This document shows positions 1 through 6,432 of a DNA stretch of 7,947 nt, one piece after another (within the stretch, counting starts at the first letter, position 1; every line of letters begins with the position of its first letter). The position numbers and the translations under genes are program-made. Under the pieces are notes generated by a model that made no database searches, was not told the DNA's origin, and saw only the letters and a list, made by a program, of their open reading frames with translations. This stretch comes from an uncultured Rikenella sp. Its GTDB lineage: Bacteria; Bacteroidota; Bacteroidia; Bacteroidales; Rikenellaceae. The stretch spans positions 1-7,947 of the forward strand of contig NZ_CAJTMN010000089.1 in the NCBI RefSeq assembly GCF_910577125.1. Direction: 5' to 3'.

Positions 1-39
1 GTAGCGCGCAATAAGGTTTAGCTCGCATTAGCGCGCTAC
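1..39. repeat. Inverted repeat, 9-bp perfect arms
   Basis: GTAGCGCGC (1-9) is exactly mirrored by GCGCGCTAC (31-39), with a 21-nt spacer. The left arm starts at the window edge, so the stem may be longer. It lies in the non-coding leader before the Crp/Fnr gene and could be the end of a structured element or a terminator of a gene outside the window. No T-tract follows on the plus strand, so a terminator call is not supported. Confidence 0.6.
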
Positions 40-118
40 AACCCCGACCCAAAAGTAATCACGAAGAATGAGGATTGCGGAGCCTAAGGAGTAGCGTAGC
101 TAACTAAAAGTTTTTGGT

Positions 119-140
119 GCCGCTTTTTACAAAAAGCGGC
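119..140. repeat. Palindromic hairpin upstream of the Crp/Fnr gene
   Basis: GCCGCTTTTT (119-128) and AAAAAGCGGC (131-140) are perfect 10-nt inverted arms around AC. In RNA the practical loop would be larger, closed by the GCCGC/GCGGC pairs. No clear T-run follows on either strand, so it is not a textbook intrinsic terminator. It lies 40 nt before the regulator start codon and could be an operator, a transcript-end structure for an upstream gene, or part of a dispersed intergenic repeat. The rest of 40-180 shows nothing else I can name. Confidence 0.5.
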
Positions 141-180
141 AGTTCCAGCCAGTCGGCACAAAAATAAAACCCAGTTAATT

Positions 181-852
181 ATGTATCCTATTTTGCGAGA
201 ATCGCCCCTGTTCCGCGGTTTAGACGAACAGACCATCACCGACCTGTTGTCGCACGCCGCCTACACCACCGAGACCTATGCCGAGAACGCCCTCATCGCC
301 CGGCGAGACACCGCCTATTCCGGCCTGATGATCATCCTGCGCGGCTCCGTCCGCGGCGAAGTGACCGACGCAGCCGGCCGGAGACGTGTGATCGACAACA
401 TCCCCGCCCCGCAGCTGATCGCCCCCGCCTTTCTGTTCGGCGGCTACAACCGGCTGCCCATCGACGTGACCGCCAACGAGAACGGCACCGAAATCATGAC
501 CCTGCACCGGGGCGCGCTGTTCGAGATGATGCAGGAAAATACCGTCGTCCTGTCGAACTTCATCGACATCATCTCCAACCGGGCCAACTACTTTTCGCGA
601 AAAATCTACGCCCTTTCCGTCCTGATGCTGACCGAGAAAGTAGCCGCCCTGCTGCTCTCCTCCGTGTCGGCCGCCGAGGGAGAGACCGTACCTCTGCAGC
701 TCGACAAGATGGCCGACGAACTGGATATCACGCGGCACGCGCTGGAACAAACGCTGGGCGAACTCGCCAAGCGCGGCGCCATCGAGCTGTCGGAACACCA
801 GATCATGCTCCGCAACCGGAGCCTGCTGGAAGCGATGGTGGCACCGCAATAA
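181..852 (+). CDS. Crp/Fnr-family transcriptional regulator
   Basis: This 223-residue protein has the length and order of a CRP/FNR-type regulator. An N-terminal cyclic-nucleotide-binding-like beta-roll covers about residues 8-118 (opening with SPLFRGLDEQ), a long dimerisation helix about 120-160, and a C-terminal winged helix-turn-helix about 172-212 (MADELDITRHALEQTLGELA). It should act in the cytoplasm as a DNA-binding dimer. I see no cysteine anywhere, so an FNR-type iron-sulfur cluster is excluded, and no typical cAMP-binding arginine/serine motif, so the effector is unknown. The ATG at 181 is the first in-frame start and places the domain normally. It is convergent with the lipoprotein operon and separated from it by a terminator, so it need not regulate that operon. 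The family call is firm; target genes cannot be inferred. Confidence 0.9.
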   Translation: MYPILRESPLFRGLDEQTITDLLSHAAYTTETYAENALIARRDTAYSGLMIILRGSVRGEVTDAAGRRRVIDNIPAPQLIAPAFLFGGYNRLPIDVTANENGTEIMTLHRGALFEMMQENTVVLSNFIDIISNRANYFSRKIYALSVLMLTEKVAALLLSSVSAAEGETVPLQLDKMADELDITRHALEQTLGELAKRGAIELSEHQIMLRNRSLLEAMVAPQ

Positions 853-879
853 CCCCGGTTTATCGAATCAGACACACAA

Positions 880-927
880 TTCGGCCCTGATTGGCAAATG
901 ATACCCAATCAGGGCCGAACGATTTTT
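880..927 (+). terminator. Intrinsic terminator between convergent genes
   Basis: A perfect 15-bp stem (TTCGGCCCTGATTGG at 880-894 with its complement at 905-919) encloses a 10-nt loop. On the plus strand it is followed by CGATTTTT, which gives a T-run at 923-927. It begins 28 nt after the Crp/Fnr stop codon and fits a terminator for that gene. On the minus strand it lies 16 nt past the lipoprotein stop, so it may stop that operon too, but the T-tract on that side is poor. Confidence 0.88.
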
Positions 928-934
928 ATCACTC

Positions 935-2449
935 CTACAATATCGGGTCGACCAAATCCTCACCCCCCTGAGCCCGTTTTTCCCAGGCATCGAACAATGC
1001 ACCGATTGCCGATTCCTGCGTCGAGGCATTCATCTTCAGCAATTCGGTATAAATATATTCCAGAGCCTCCATACACGGAGTCGGATTGTTCACATAAGGC
1101 GAAGTATTCATTCCGTGGACAATCTGGATCGGTGAGAGATAAGAATAATAATTCAACATCTCGGCTTTCGTCTGCACATCGACATAGGAGTCCAACACCG
1201 GATGCAACCCCTCGGCCAGTGTAGAGAGGTCTCGCGACGAAACAAAACCTTTGGTATAGCGGATAAAATGATTTCGCATTTTGGTACGAGCCTCGGCCCG
1301 TACGGCATTTTGGAGTACCCCGTCCTCCAACACATACATGCCGTGTATGTATTCGTCTCCCCGTTTGCAGTAGTCCCGGTCGAGCATCTGATCGGCCAGT
1401 TTCATCATCCGGATCAGGTCGGAGGCATAGCGCGGGCTGAAAAACGCATCGAACATCGCCGAATGTGCCGTCACCGGATCCTGGACGGGAGGTGGTGTAT
1501 CATCTCTGATTTCCGCGCTGCATAAATGGGAACAAACCAGTTTGCCGCAAATCTTGCAAACCGCAGGGGTAAACTTAGTTCCACAGGTGCACGTAACAGT
1601 CATCCCACCAGGATCCTTGACACGTCGCCCGCAAGTACTGCAACGGGCACAGATACATTTGGATTTCCAAGGATATGCTGGAGGATCATATTTGCCACAA
1701 ACATTACAATGCTGCATCCCATCATTTACTGCCTCACAATTATCTTCATGGCAATAATTACAAGCTCCCCAACCTGCTTTCGTTATACAGGCATTAGTGG
1801 CTTCCGGATATAAAATCGTATTCCCCACCACCGCACCGATTTCCGTCCGATTATCGCCCGTTGCTTCGACGCAGGCTGTTTTCGTTCCCTGTTCGTAACC
1901 GGCTACCCGGATCAATTTACCCGTCAAATCGTGCCATGAAGCGAAACCGCTGAAGTCCGCCAACCCCGTCGCCGAAGAGAACCCCGTCACATCCACCGTG
2001 CAATCCGACTCCGGGACAATTGTAACGACTGACAGTTGTTGCCCACCGTCCGCAGCCGTATAAACAGACAGCTTCTGAACCGTTTGAACCGGCGAATGGT
2101 CTCCGCAAGCCTCCCCCTCCTCATGGTCGTGAAGACCGCCCCGAACCGCCGTATAGGTGATCGCAGCCTCTATCGGCACATCGACCCACGACGTTCCGTC
2201 CGACGATACCACCGCGACCGCCCGATCCCACAAGGGTGCCATGGTCCCCGGCAACGGTTTGATGGGTACTTCCCGCCCCGCCACCGTTTTGGTCAGCGGC
2301 GCAGCCGTACTTTCATAATAAGCCCGGGCTTCGGCAATTGCATTTGCCGATCGTTCACTCCGATCGGAGTAAGATCGCTCTTTCGTACACGACCAACCAG
2401 CCAATAGAGCCAGCCCCATACACAGGGTACGTAATATTTGTGTTTTCAT
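935..2449 (-). CDS. Exported lipoprotein with a cysteine-rich, zinc-ribbon-like middle
   Basis: The 504-residue product starts with a lipoprotein-type signal (MKTQILRTLCMGLALLAGWS, then Cys21), so it is probably lipidated and anchored in the cell envelope. Residues 35-200 are an unrecognised, likely beta-rich region. Residues 230-310 contain 15 cysteines, including four CxxC knuckles (230/233, 248/251, 270/273, 298/301; three end CxxCG) plus CIC (265-267) and CTC (287-289). This looks like several metal-binding zinc-ribbon or treble-clef-like modules, or a disulfide-rich domain. Residues 325-504 are mostly helical with no family I recognise. It is the last gene of the minus-strand operon, 19 nt after the preceding TonB_C-like gene. 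Its first 16 codons and upstream gap are nearly the same as those of the gene starting at 3758. The DNA of the cysteine-rich part is visibly more A/T-rich than its flanks. Function unknown. Confidence 0.85.
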   Translation of the reverse strand: MKTQILRTLCMGLALLAGWSCTKERSYSDRSERSANAIAEARAYYESTAAPLTKTVAGREVPIKPLPGTMAPLWDRAVAVVSSDGTSWVDVPIEAAITYTAVRGGLHDHEEGEACGDHSPVQTVQKLSVYTAADGGQQLSVVTIVPESDCTVDVTGFSSATGLADFSGFASWHDLTGKLIRVAGYEQGTKTACVEATGDNRTEIGAVVGNTILYPEATNACITKAGWGACNYCHEDNCEAVNDGMQHCNVCGKYDPPAYPWKSKCICARCSTCGRRVKDPGGMTVTCTCGTKFTPAVCKICGKLVCSHLCSAEIRDDTPPPVQDPVTAHSAMFDAFFSPRYASDLIRMMKLADQMLDRDYCKRGDEYIHGMYVLEDGVLQNAVRAEARTKMRNHFIRYTKGFVSSRDLSTLAEGLHPVLDSYVDVQTKAEMLNYYSYLSPIQIVHGMNTSPYVNNPTPCMEALEYIYTELLKMNASTQESAIGALFDAWEKRAQGGEDLVDPIL

Positions 2450-2506
2450 ATGAAGTTGATTTAAAAGATTAGTCTAGATTGCCAAGAAAAACCAAGTAGT
2501 ACCAAA
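2406..2506 (-). repeat. Junction repeat, copy 1 (pairs with 3715-3816)
   Basis: This stretch spans the end of paralogue 1, the 19-nt gap and the first codons of the lipoprotein gene. It is repeated at 3715-3816 across the end of paralogue 3, the gap and the start of paralogue 2. The copies differ by about one substitution and one inserted base in the gap. The left boundary is AGAGCCAGCCCC, a string found in the signal-peptide region of all these genes except paralogue 4, which fits recombination at a short shared sequence. Confidence 0.85.
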
Positions 2507-3095
2507 CTAGGGTAGGTAAAGTTTTCATATAATCTGACTGAGCCATCGTTACTGTTATATAGGCAGAATGTTGCATGCTTTGTTCCAATTCATGGTTTTT
2601 TAAAGGATGATCTGAGAAATAACTATACGAACTATATAAATCTTTTCTCAATCGATCACCCGCATTCGGCCACGCCTTGGTCATCGTGTCCAGCACGCAG
2701 CGATACTCCAGCGGAAAGGTCAGCACCACCGACGTGTCCCGACCCGTCAGTGCAGGAACCGAATCCCGGTCGATGCGCAAGCCTTTCGCAGCGGCGATAA
2801 ACGCCGGGGCGACATACTGCCCCACGTGGTTGGCTCCGACCCGCGTCTTCTTCTCCTTCACCCGGCCGTTACGACCGACCGTCAACTGAACATAGACCTC
2901 CGCCGGCCCCTCGTCGGCCGTCGGCAAAGAGAGAGCGAACAGGCTGTCGCGAGTCGAAAAAACCAGCGGCATCTGCACGTGTTCGACCACCGAACGTTGT
3001 AAAACCCGCTCCAAAACAGGCTGTTCTGCCTGTAAAAAAGTCACAGAACTGACCACCAGAGCCAGCCCCAGATAAAACACTCGTAAAGTTTTCAT
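2469..3095 (-). CDS. Secreted TonB_C-like domain protein, paralogue 1 (intact)
   Basis: This 208-residue protein has a signal peptide ending near LQA (residue 23). A TonB C-terminal-like domain covers about 65-133: a VQLTVGRNGRVKEKK strand pair, the conserved VAPAF helix region, and a final VVLTFPLEYR strand. Gln93 is the codon that is a stop in two sister genes. There is no proline-rich linker or ExbB/D-binding membrane helix, so this is not a classical energy-transducing TonB; a periplasmic or envelope role is likely. Residues about 147-197 form a variable tail that closes with WYYLVFLG, a motif kept in all four copies. The gene lies 18 nt after paralogue 2 and 19 nt before the lipoprotein. 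From 2752 to 3055 it is identical to paralogue 2. The domain call rests on pattern recognition; the function is not known. Confidence 0.8.
   Translation of the reverse strand: MKTLRVFYLGLALVVSSVTFLQAEQPVLERVLQRSVVEHVQMPLVFSTRDSLFALSLPTADEGPAEVYVQLTVGRNGRVKEKKTRVGANHVGQYVAPAFIAAAKGLRIDRDSVPALTGRDTSVVLTFPLEYRCVLDTMTKAWPNAGDRLRKDLYSSYSYFSDHPLKNHELEQSMQHSAYITVTMAQSDYMKTLPTLVWYYLVFLGNLD
2752..3055 (-). repeat. 304-nt core repeat, identical to 3409-3712
   Basis: By direct reading I find no mismatch between this segment of paralogue 1 and 3409-3712 of paralogue 2 (offset 657). It covers the end of the signal peptide and most of the TonB_C-like domain. On both sides the two genes diverge quickly, so the identity is confined to the core. 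This suggests a recent duplication followed by tail replacement, or ongoing gene conversion. Confidence 0.85.
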
Positions 3096-3113
3096 AACTA
3101 CAACGATTAAAGG

Positions 3114-3758
3114 TTAGTATTTCGAATCACCAAGAAAGACCAAATAATAACACACCCTTGTCGCTTCAGTTTTATTCCTGTAATATTCCGCTGTAGAAAC
3201 AGCTGCCTGGGTGTGCTCATGCATGTTTTTATCTATCTCTTCCAGAGTCATCGGACGATATGCATTATAATAGGAATTTTCACTTAACCGTTTACTGACT
3301 TGCCTCATCCAATCATCGCCACCAAACGGTTTCTTACTAACTGTATCCAGCACACAGCGGTACTCCAGCGGAAAAGTCAGCACCACCGACGTGTCCCGAC
3401 CCGTCAGCGCAGGAACCGAATCCCGGTCGATGCGCAAGCCTTTCGCAGCGGCGATAAACGCCGGGGCGACATACTGCCCCACGTGGTTGGCTCCGACCCG
3501 CGTCTTCTTCTCCTTCACCCGGCCGTTACGACCGACCGTCAACTGAACATAGACCTCCGCCGGCCCCTCGTCGGCCGTCGGCAAAGAGAGAGCGAACAGG
3601 CTGTCGCGAGTCGAAAAAACCAGCGGCATCTGCACGTGTTCGACCACCGAACGTTGTAAAACCCGCTCCAAAACAGGCTGTTCTGCCTGTAAAAAAGTCA
3701 CAGAACTGACCAACAGAGCCAGCCCCATACACAGGGTACGTAATATTTGTGTTTTCAT
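3114..3758 (-). CDS. Secreted TonB_C-like domain protein, paralogue 2 (intact)
   Basis: This 214-residue product has the same core as paralogue 1, with Gln95 intact. Its signal peptide is a hybrid: the first 16 residues (MKTQILRTLCMGLALL) match the downstream lipoprotein, then it continues as VSSVTFLQAEQ like paralogue 1. It lacks the lipobox Cys at the equivalent position, so it should be cleaved as an ordinary secreted protein. The tail (about 138-205) is the most divergent of the four, with DTVSKKPFGGDD where the others have DTMTKAWPNAG. It still closes with YYLVFLG. Start choice is set by the signal peptide and the 20-nt gap to the preceding gene. Intact core and tail suggest it is functional. 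No enzyme motif is visible. Confidence 0.8.
   Translation of the reverse strand: MKTQILRTLCMGLALLVSSVTFLQAEQPVLERVLQRSVVEHVQMPLVFSTRDSLFALSLPTADEGPAEVYVQLTVGRNGRVKEKKTRVGANHVGQYVAPAFIAAAKGLRIDRDSVPALTGRDTSVVLTFPLEYRCVLDTVSKKPFGGDDWMRQVSKRLSENSYYNAYRPMTLEEIDKNMHEHTQAAVSTAEYYRNKTEATRVCYYLVFLGDSKY
3409..3712 (-). repeat. 304-nt core repeat, second copy
   Basis: Partner of 2752-3055. Just beyond it, the patch around 3350-3390 matches paralogue 4 (CAGCACACAGCGGTACTCC) rather than paralogue 1 (CAGCACGCAGCGATACTCC), so the source of the sequence switches within one gene. Confidence 0.8.
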
Positions 3759-3816
3759 ATGAAGTTGGGTTTAAAAGATTAGTCTAGATTGCCAAGAAAA
3801 ACCAAGTAGTACCAAA
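3715..3816 (-). repeat. Junction repeat, copy 2 (pairs with 2406-2506)
   Basis: Second copy of the gene-junction repeat, lying about 1310 nt from the first. Together with the alternating gap types (ACAACRATTAA-like before 3095 and 4429, GAAGTTG-like before 2449 and 3758) it shows that a two-gene unit was duplicated in tandem. Confidence 0.85.
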
Positions 3817-4429
3817 TTGCAGTGGGTATTGTCTGTTTGTATTTCCATTCCGCAAATGAGATACTGCGCGAGGTTTCTTTACGTCCAGCATTTTCAATGT
3901 CTACATTAGTCATTGGGCGATAATTATCAAAATGAGACATTGATGGATAAGCCTCTGTATTAATAATTTTTAATGTTGTTTGCAATTCTTCCCCTGCATT
4001 CGGCCACGCCTTGGTCATCGTGTCCAGCACGCAACGATACTCCAACGGAAAGGTCAACACCACCGACGTGTCCCGACCCGTCAGTGCAGGAACCGAATCC
4101 CGGTCGATGCGCAAGCCTTTCACGGCGGCGGTAAACGCCGGGGCAACGTATTACCCCACATGGTTGGCATTCACCCGGGTCTTCTTCTCCTTCACCCGGC
4201 CGTTACGACCGACCGTCAACTGAACATAGACCTCCGCCGGCCCCTCGTCGGCCGTCGGCAAAGAGAGAGCGAACAGGCTGTCGCGAGTCGAAAAAACCAG
4301 CGGCATCTGCACGCGTTCGACCACCGAACGTTGTAAAACCCGCTCCAAAACAGGCTGTTCTGCCTGTACTAAAGTCCCGAAACCGGCCACCAGAGCCAGC
4401 CCCAGATAAAACACTCGTAAAGTTTTCAT
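3779..4429 (-). pseudogene. TonB_C-like paralogue 3, interrupted by an in-frame TAA
   Basis: The reading frame is continuous from ATG (4427-4429) to TAA (3779-3781) except for one TAA at 4151-4153, codon 93, where paralogues 1 and 2 have CAG (Gln). No frameshift is present: the nine codons after the stop still read YVAPAFTAA, and a GTG at 4121-4123 opens the remaining 114-codon part. The stop falls inside the TonB_C-like domain, so the 92-residue product would lack the second half of the fold. The signal peptide (MKTLRVFYLGLALV) matches paralogue 1, the core matches paralogue 4, and the tail is its own (RPMTNVDIENAG) but ends WYYLVFLGNLD like paralogue 1. It may be a young pseudogene, or be translated by readthrough or restart; I favour pseudogene. 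Confidence 0.75.
4087..4339 (-). repeat. 253-nt core repeat, near-identical to 4741-4993
   Basis: Paralogues 3 and 4 share this segment at an offset of 654 with two mismatches that I can find (4268/4922 and 4319/4973). It contains the in-frame TAA, so the nonsense codon is part of the shared block. This subgroup differs from paralogues 1 and 2 by several linked codons (Arg for His, Asn for Gly, stop for Gln, Thr and Val for Ile and Ala). Confidence 0.85.
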
Positions 4430-4450
4430 AATTACAACAATTAAGGGTTG

Positions 4451-5080
4451 TCATTTCAAATCGCCCCAAAATACCAGATAGTACCAAATAGGGGTAGGGA
4501 TAGCCTGGCGATACAGACTTTCCACAGCAGACACCCCCACATAAGCATGGCCTCTCATATTATCATCCAGTTCACCTAAAGTCAGCGGACGTTGCGGGCT
4601 TCCTGAAAAATAGCATGGATTATATACAGATTCTCTCAATCGATCACCCGCATTGGGCCACGCCTTGGTCATCGTATCCAGCACACAGCGGTACTCCAGC
4701 GGAAAAGTCAGCACCACCGAAGTATCCCGGCCCGCCAGCGCAGGAACCGAATCCCGGTCGATGCGCAAGCCTTTCACGGCGGCGGTAAACGCCGGGGCAA
4801 CGTATTACCCCACATGGTTGGCATTCACCCGGGTCTTCTTCTCCTTCACCCGGCCGTTACGACCGACCGTCAACTGAACATAGACCTCCGCCGGCCCCTC
4901 GTCGGCCGTCGGCAAAGAGAGGGCGAACAGGCTGTCGCGAGTCGAAAAAACCAGCGGCATCTGCACGCGTTCAACCACCGAACGTTGTAAAACGCCGTTC
5001 AAACCCACATGCTGAGCCGAAAGAGAACCTACGGAGAGCACCGCAAAGACGGCCATACCTCCCAAGAATTTGAGCTTCAT
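4451..5080 (-). pseudogene. TonB_C-like paralogue 4, interrupted by the same in-frame TAA
   Basis: This is the first gene of the operon. I place the start at ATG 5078-5080, which gives a good signal peptide (MKLKFLGGMAVFAVLSVGSL, then SAQ); the frame is open further upstream, but that part does not look exported. The signal peptide differs from the other three copies. Codon 92 is TAA (4805-4807), at the same aligned position as in paralogue 3, and the rest of the frame stays open to 4451. The core differs from paralogue 3 by two bases over 253 nt. The tail (RPLTLGELDDNM) aligns loosely with that of paralogue 2, and the end reads WYYLVFWGDLK. The first half encodes 91 residues that break off within the TonB_C-like fold. 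Probably a pseudogene that shares its lesion with paralogue 3 by copying. Confidence 0.75.
4741..4993 (-). repeat. 253-nt core repeat, second copy
   Basis: Partner of 4087-4339, carrying the same TAA (4805-4807). Similarity breaks at 4994 on the signal-peptide side, where paralogue 4 has a different N-terminus. Confidence 0.85.
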
Positions 5081-5109
5081 GACAAGATGTTTTAGAATTT
5101 GCAGGGCCG

Positions 5110-5129
5110 AAAAACTCTTGGACGAAGAG
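5110..5129 (-). promoter_or_regulatory. Small hairpin plus T-run in the leader of the paralogue operon
   Basis: On the minus strand CTCTT (5125-5129) pairs with AAGAG (5115-5119) around a 5-nt loop, followed by TTTTT (5110-5114). It sits 30 nt before the start of paralogue 4. The stem is short; it could be a weak attenuator or chance. I see no convincing Bacteroidetes -7/-33 promoter between the upstream terminator and this gene. Confidence 0.25.
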
Positions 5130-5148
5130 GTTCCGCCCGGCATTAAAC

Positions 5149-5200
5149 AAAAAAAATGGATAAGTTGTTGGCAATATAATAAACACCAACGACTTATCCA
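5149..5200 (-). terminator. Intrinsic terminator after rnhB
   Basis: Arms at 5157-5171 and 5186-5200 form a 15-bp stem with one mismatch and a 14-nt loop. On the minus strand the stem is followed directly by eight Ts (A8 at 5149-5156). It begins 28 nt after the rnhB stop and separates the thioredoxin/rnhB operon from the TonB_C-like paralogue operon, which therefore needs its own promoter in 5081-5150 or depends on readthrough. Confidence 0.9.
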
Positions 5201-5228
5201 ACTCTTTAACAGCTACAAACAGGTATAA

Positions 5229-5840
5229 TTACTCCCCAAATAACGGAAACCGACGACAGAACGTTCGTCGGTGATAAGGCGACAGACCGTGCCGCAGAAT
5301 AGCCTCCCGGTGGAACTCCGTCGGATAGCCCTTATTGCGATCCCACCCGTAGGCCGGATATTCGTCATGCAGACGCAGCATGTAATCGTCCCGCCAAGTC
5401 TTGGCCAGCACCGAAGCCGCAGCGATCGGCGCCAGCTTCGCATCCCCCTTGACCACACACTCGTAAGGAATCAGCAACTGCCCCGGGCGGAACCGGTTGC
5501 CGTCCACCAAGAGCCTTTCCGGCACCACACCCGCCGGCAGCCGCTCCTGCAGCTGCGCGAAAGCCCGCCGCATCGCCCGGAACGAGGCATTCAGGATATT
5601 GATTTCATCGATCTCGGCCGCCGACACCTCCCCCACTCCCCACGCCACCGCCTCGCGTTCGATCACCTCACGCACGGCATACCGATCCCGCTCGCTCATC
5701 TTCTTCGAATCGTCGAGCCGCTCGTCCCGGAAGCCGGCCGGCAGCAGCACCGCTCCGGCGAACACCGGACCGGCCAACGGCCCCCGTCCCGCCTCGTCGA
5801 GCCCCACCTCGACCCCACCGTACAGATTCAATGCCAGCAT
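5229..5840 (-). CDS. rnhB: Ribonuclease HII
   Basis: RNase HII cuts the RNA strand of RNA-DNA hybrids and nicks at ribonucleotides built into DNA, in the cytoplasm with a divalent metal. The family signature is clear: VGLDEAGRGPLAGPV near the N-terminus (Asp15, Glu16), LLVDGNRF (Asp113), GDAKLAPIAAASVLAKTWRD (Asp151), and GYPTEFHREAILRHGLSPYH near the end. All four acidic catalytic residues are in place. I chose the ATG at 5838-5840, giving 203 residues with the signature 14 residues in, as is usual. A GTG at 5886-5888 would add 16 hydrophobic and basic residues not typical of the family. The gene lies 51 nt after the TlpA-like gene and is probably cotranscribed with it. It ends at a strong terminator. 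Confidence 0.96.
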   Translation of the reverse strand: MLALNLYGGVEVGLDEAGRGPLAGPVFAGAVLLPAGFRDERLDDSKKMSERDRYAVREVIEREAVAWGVGEVSAAEIDEINILNASFRAMRRAFAQLQERLPAGVVPERLLVDGNRFRPGQLLIPYECVVKGDAKLAPIAAASVLAKTWRDDYMLRLHDEYPAYGWDRNKGYPTEFHREAILRHGLSPYHRRTFCRRFPLFGE

Positions 5841-5891
5841 AGCCCCAAAAACAGCCCGAAATAAGACCCGAACAACATAGCGCCGCACAAA

Positions 5892-6416
5892 CTACCGCAC
5901 CAGAGCAAAATAAGGCTCCATTTCGGCCTGAAAACGGTCGAGTTTGAATCCGCTCCACATCCGCACGATCCGCCCCTCCGTCGGTTCCACCAGCACGAAG
6001 GTCGGATAAAGGCCGATTCCGTACGGCACCGCCGCCCCTTCGTTCAACAATTGACCGTCCGACAGATTGGGCCATGCGAACGGTTTCCGGTATTTGTACA
6101 TCTCCATCCAGCCGTCGTGGTTGTCGCTCAGCATCACCCCCACCACCGAAAGGGAGTCGGCATACCGTTCCGCGTATTTGGCCACCTCGGGGAACGAGGC
6201 GTGGCACCGCGGGCAGTTCGACGTCCAGAACAGAACGAGGAGGTATTTCCCCTCCTGCCCGGCATAGTCCGACAGGTAGGAGTAGTTCCCTTTCGTGTCA
6301 TGCAGCTCGACATCATGGAGTTTGTCGCCCACCTCGACCTTTCGGGCGGGTTCCTGCGCCGAAACGGTGCCGGCGAACAGCAGCGCAAACGCGCCGAACA
6401 GCCACCTTTTTATCAT
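5892..6416 (-). CDS. Secreted TlpA-like thioredoxin
   Basis: The 174-residue protein has a signal peptide (MIKRWLFGAFALLFAGTVSA, cut near residue 20) and then a single thioredoxin-like domain of the TlpA/AhpC-TSA type. The active site is WTSNCPRC (Cys68, Cys71) and the cis-proline is in GLYPTF (Pro138). Both are intact, so it should carry out thiol-disulfide exchange outside the cytoplasm; whether it reduces or oxidises its partner cannot be read from sequence. It follows the larger thioredoxin gene by 16 nt and resembles its C-terminal half (both have LSDYAG before the active site and end with a Tyr-containing segment), so the pair may stem from duplication. Lipidation is unlikely because no Cys follows the signal. 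The partner protein is unknown. Confidence 0.9.
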   Translation of the reverse strand: MIKRWLFGAFALLFAGTVSAQEPARKVEVGDKLHDVELHDTKGNYSYLSDYAGQEGKYLLVLFWTSNCPRCHASFPEVAKYAERYADSLSVVGVMLSDNHDGWMEMYKYRKPFAWPNLSDGQLLNEGAAVPYGIGLYPTFVLVEPTEGRIVRMWSGFKLDRFQAEMEPYFALVR

Positions 6417-6432
6417 CTTTGTCGCGTGTTTA

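Noticed and set aside
181..852. Oxygen-sensing FNR with an iron-sulfur cluster
   Set aside because: The protein contains no cysteine, so it cannot bind the cluster.
898..1525. Plus-strand frames of about 107-108 codons opposite the lipoprotein
   Set aside because: They lie antisense to a long frame with a clear lipoprotein signal, have no recognisable domains, and one begins inside the terminator.
2469..3758. Classical energy-transducing TonB
   Set aside because: There is no proline-rich spacer, and the N-terminus is a cleavable signal peptide. No ExbB/ExbD or TonB-dependent receptor gene is nearby; only the C-terminal-like domain is shared.
4151..4807. Genome-wide recoding of TAA as glutamine
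   Set aside because: TAA ends paralogue 1 (2469-2471), rnhB (5229-5231) and the interrupted genes themselves, so it works as a normal stop here.
2406..5080. CRISPR array or insertion sequence as explanation for the repeats
   Set aside because: The repeats are long coding segments at about 650-nt spacing within homologous genes. No short repeat-spacer pattern, transposase or terminal inverted repeats are visible.
5841..5888. GTG start 16 codons upstream for rnhB
   Set aside because: It adds a hydrophobic/basic stretch not typical of RNase HII, and an ATG at 5840 gives the usual distance to the DEAGRG motif.
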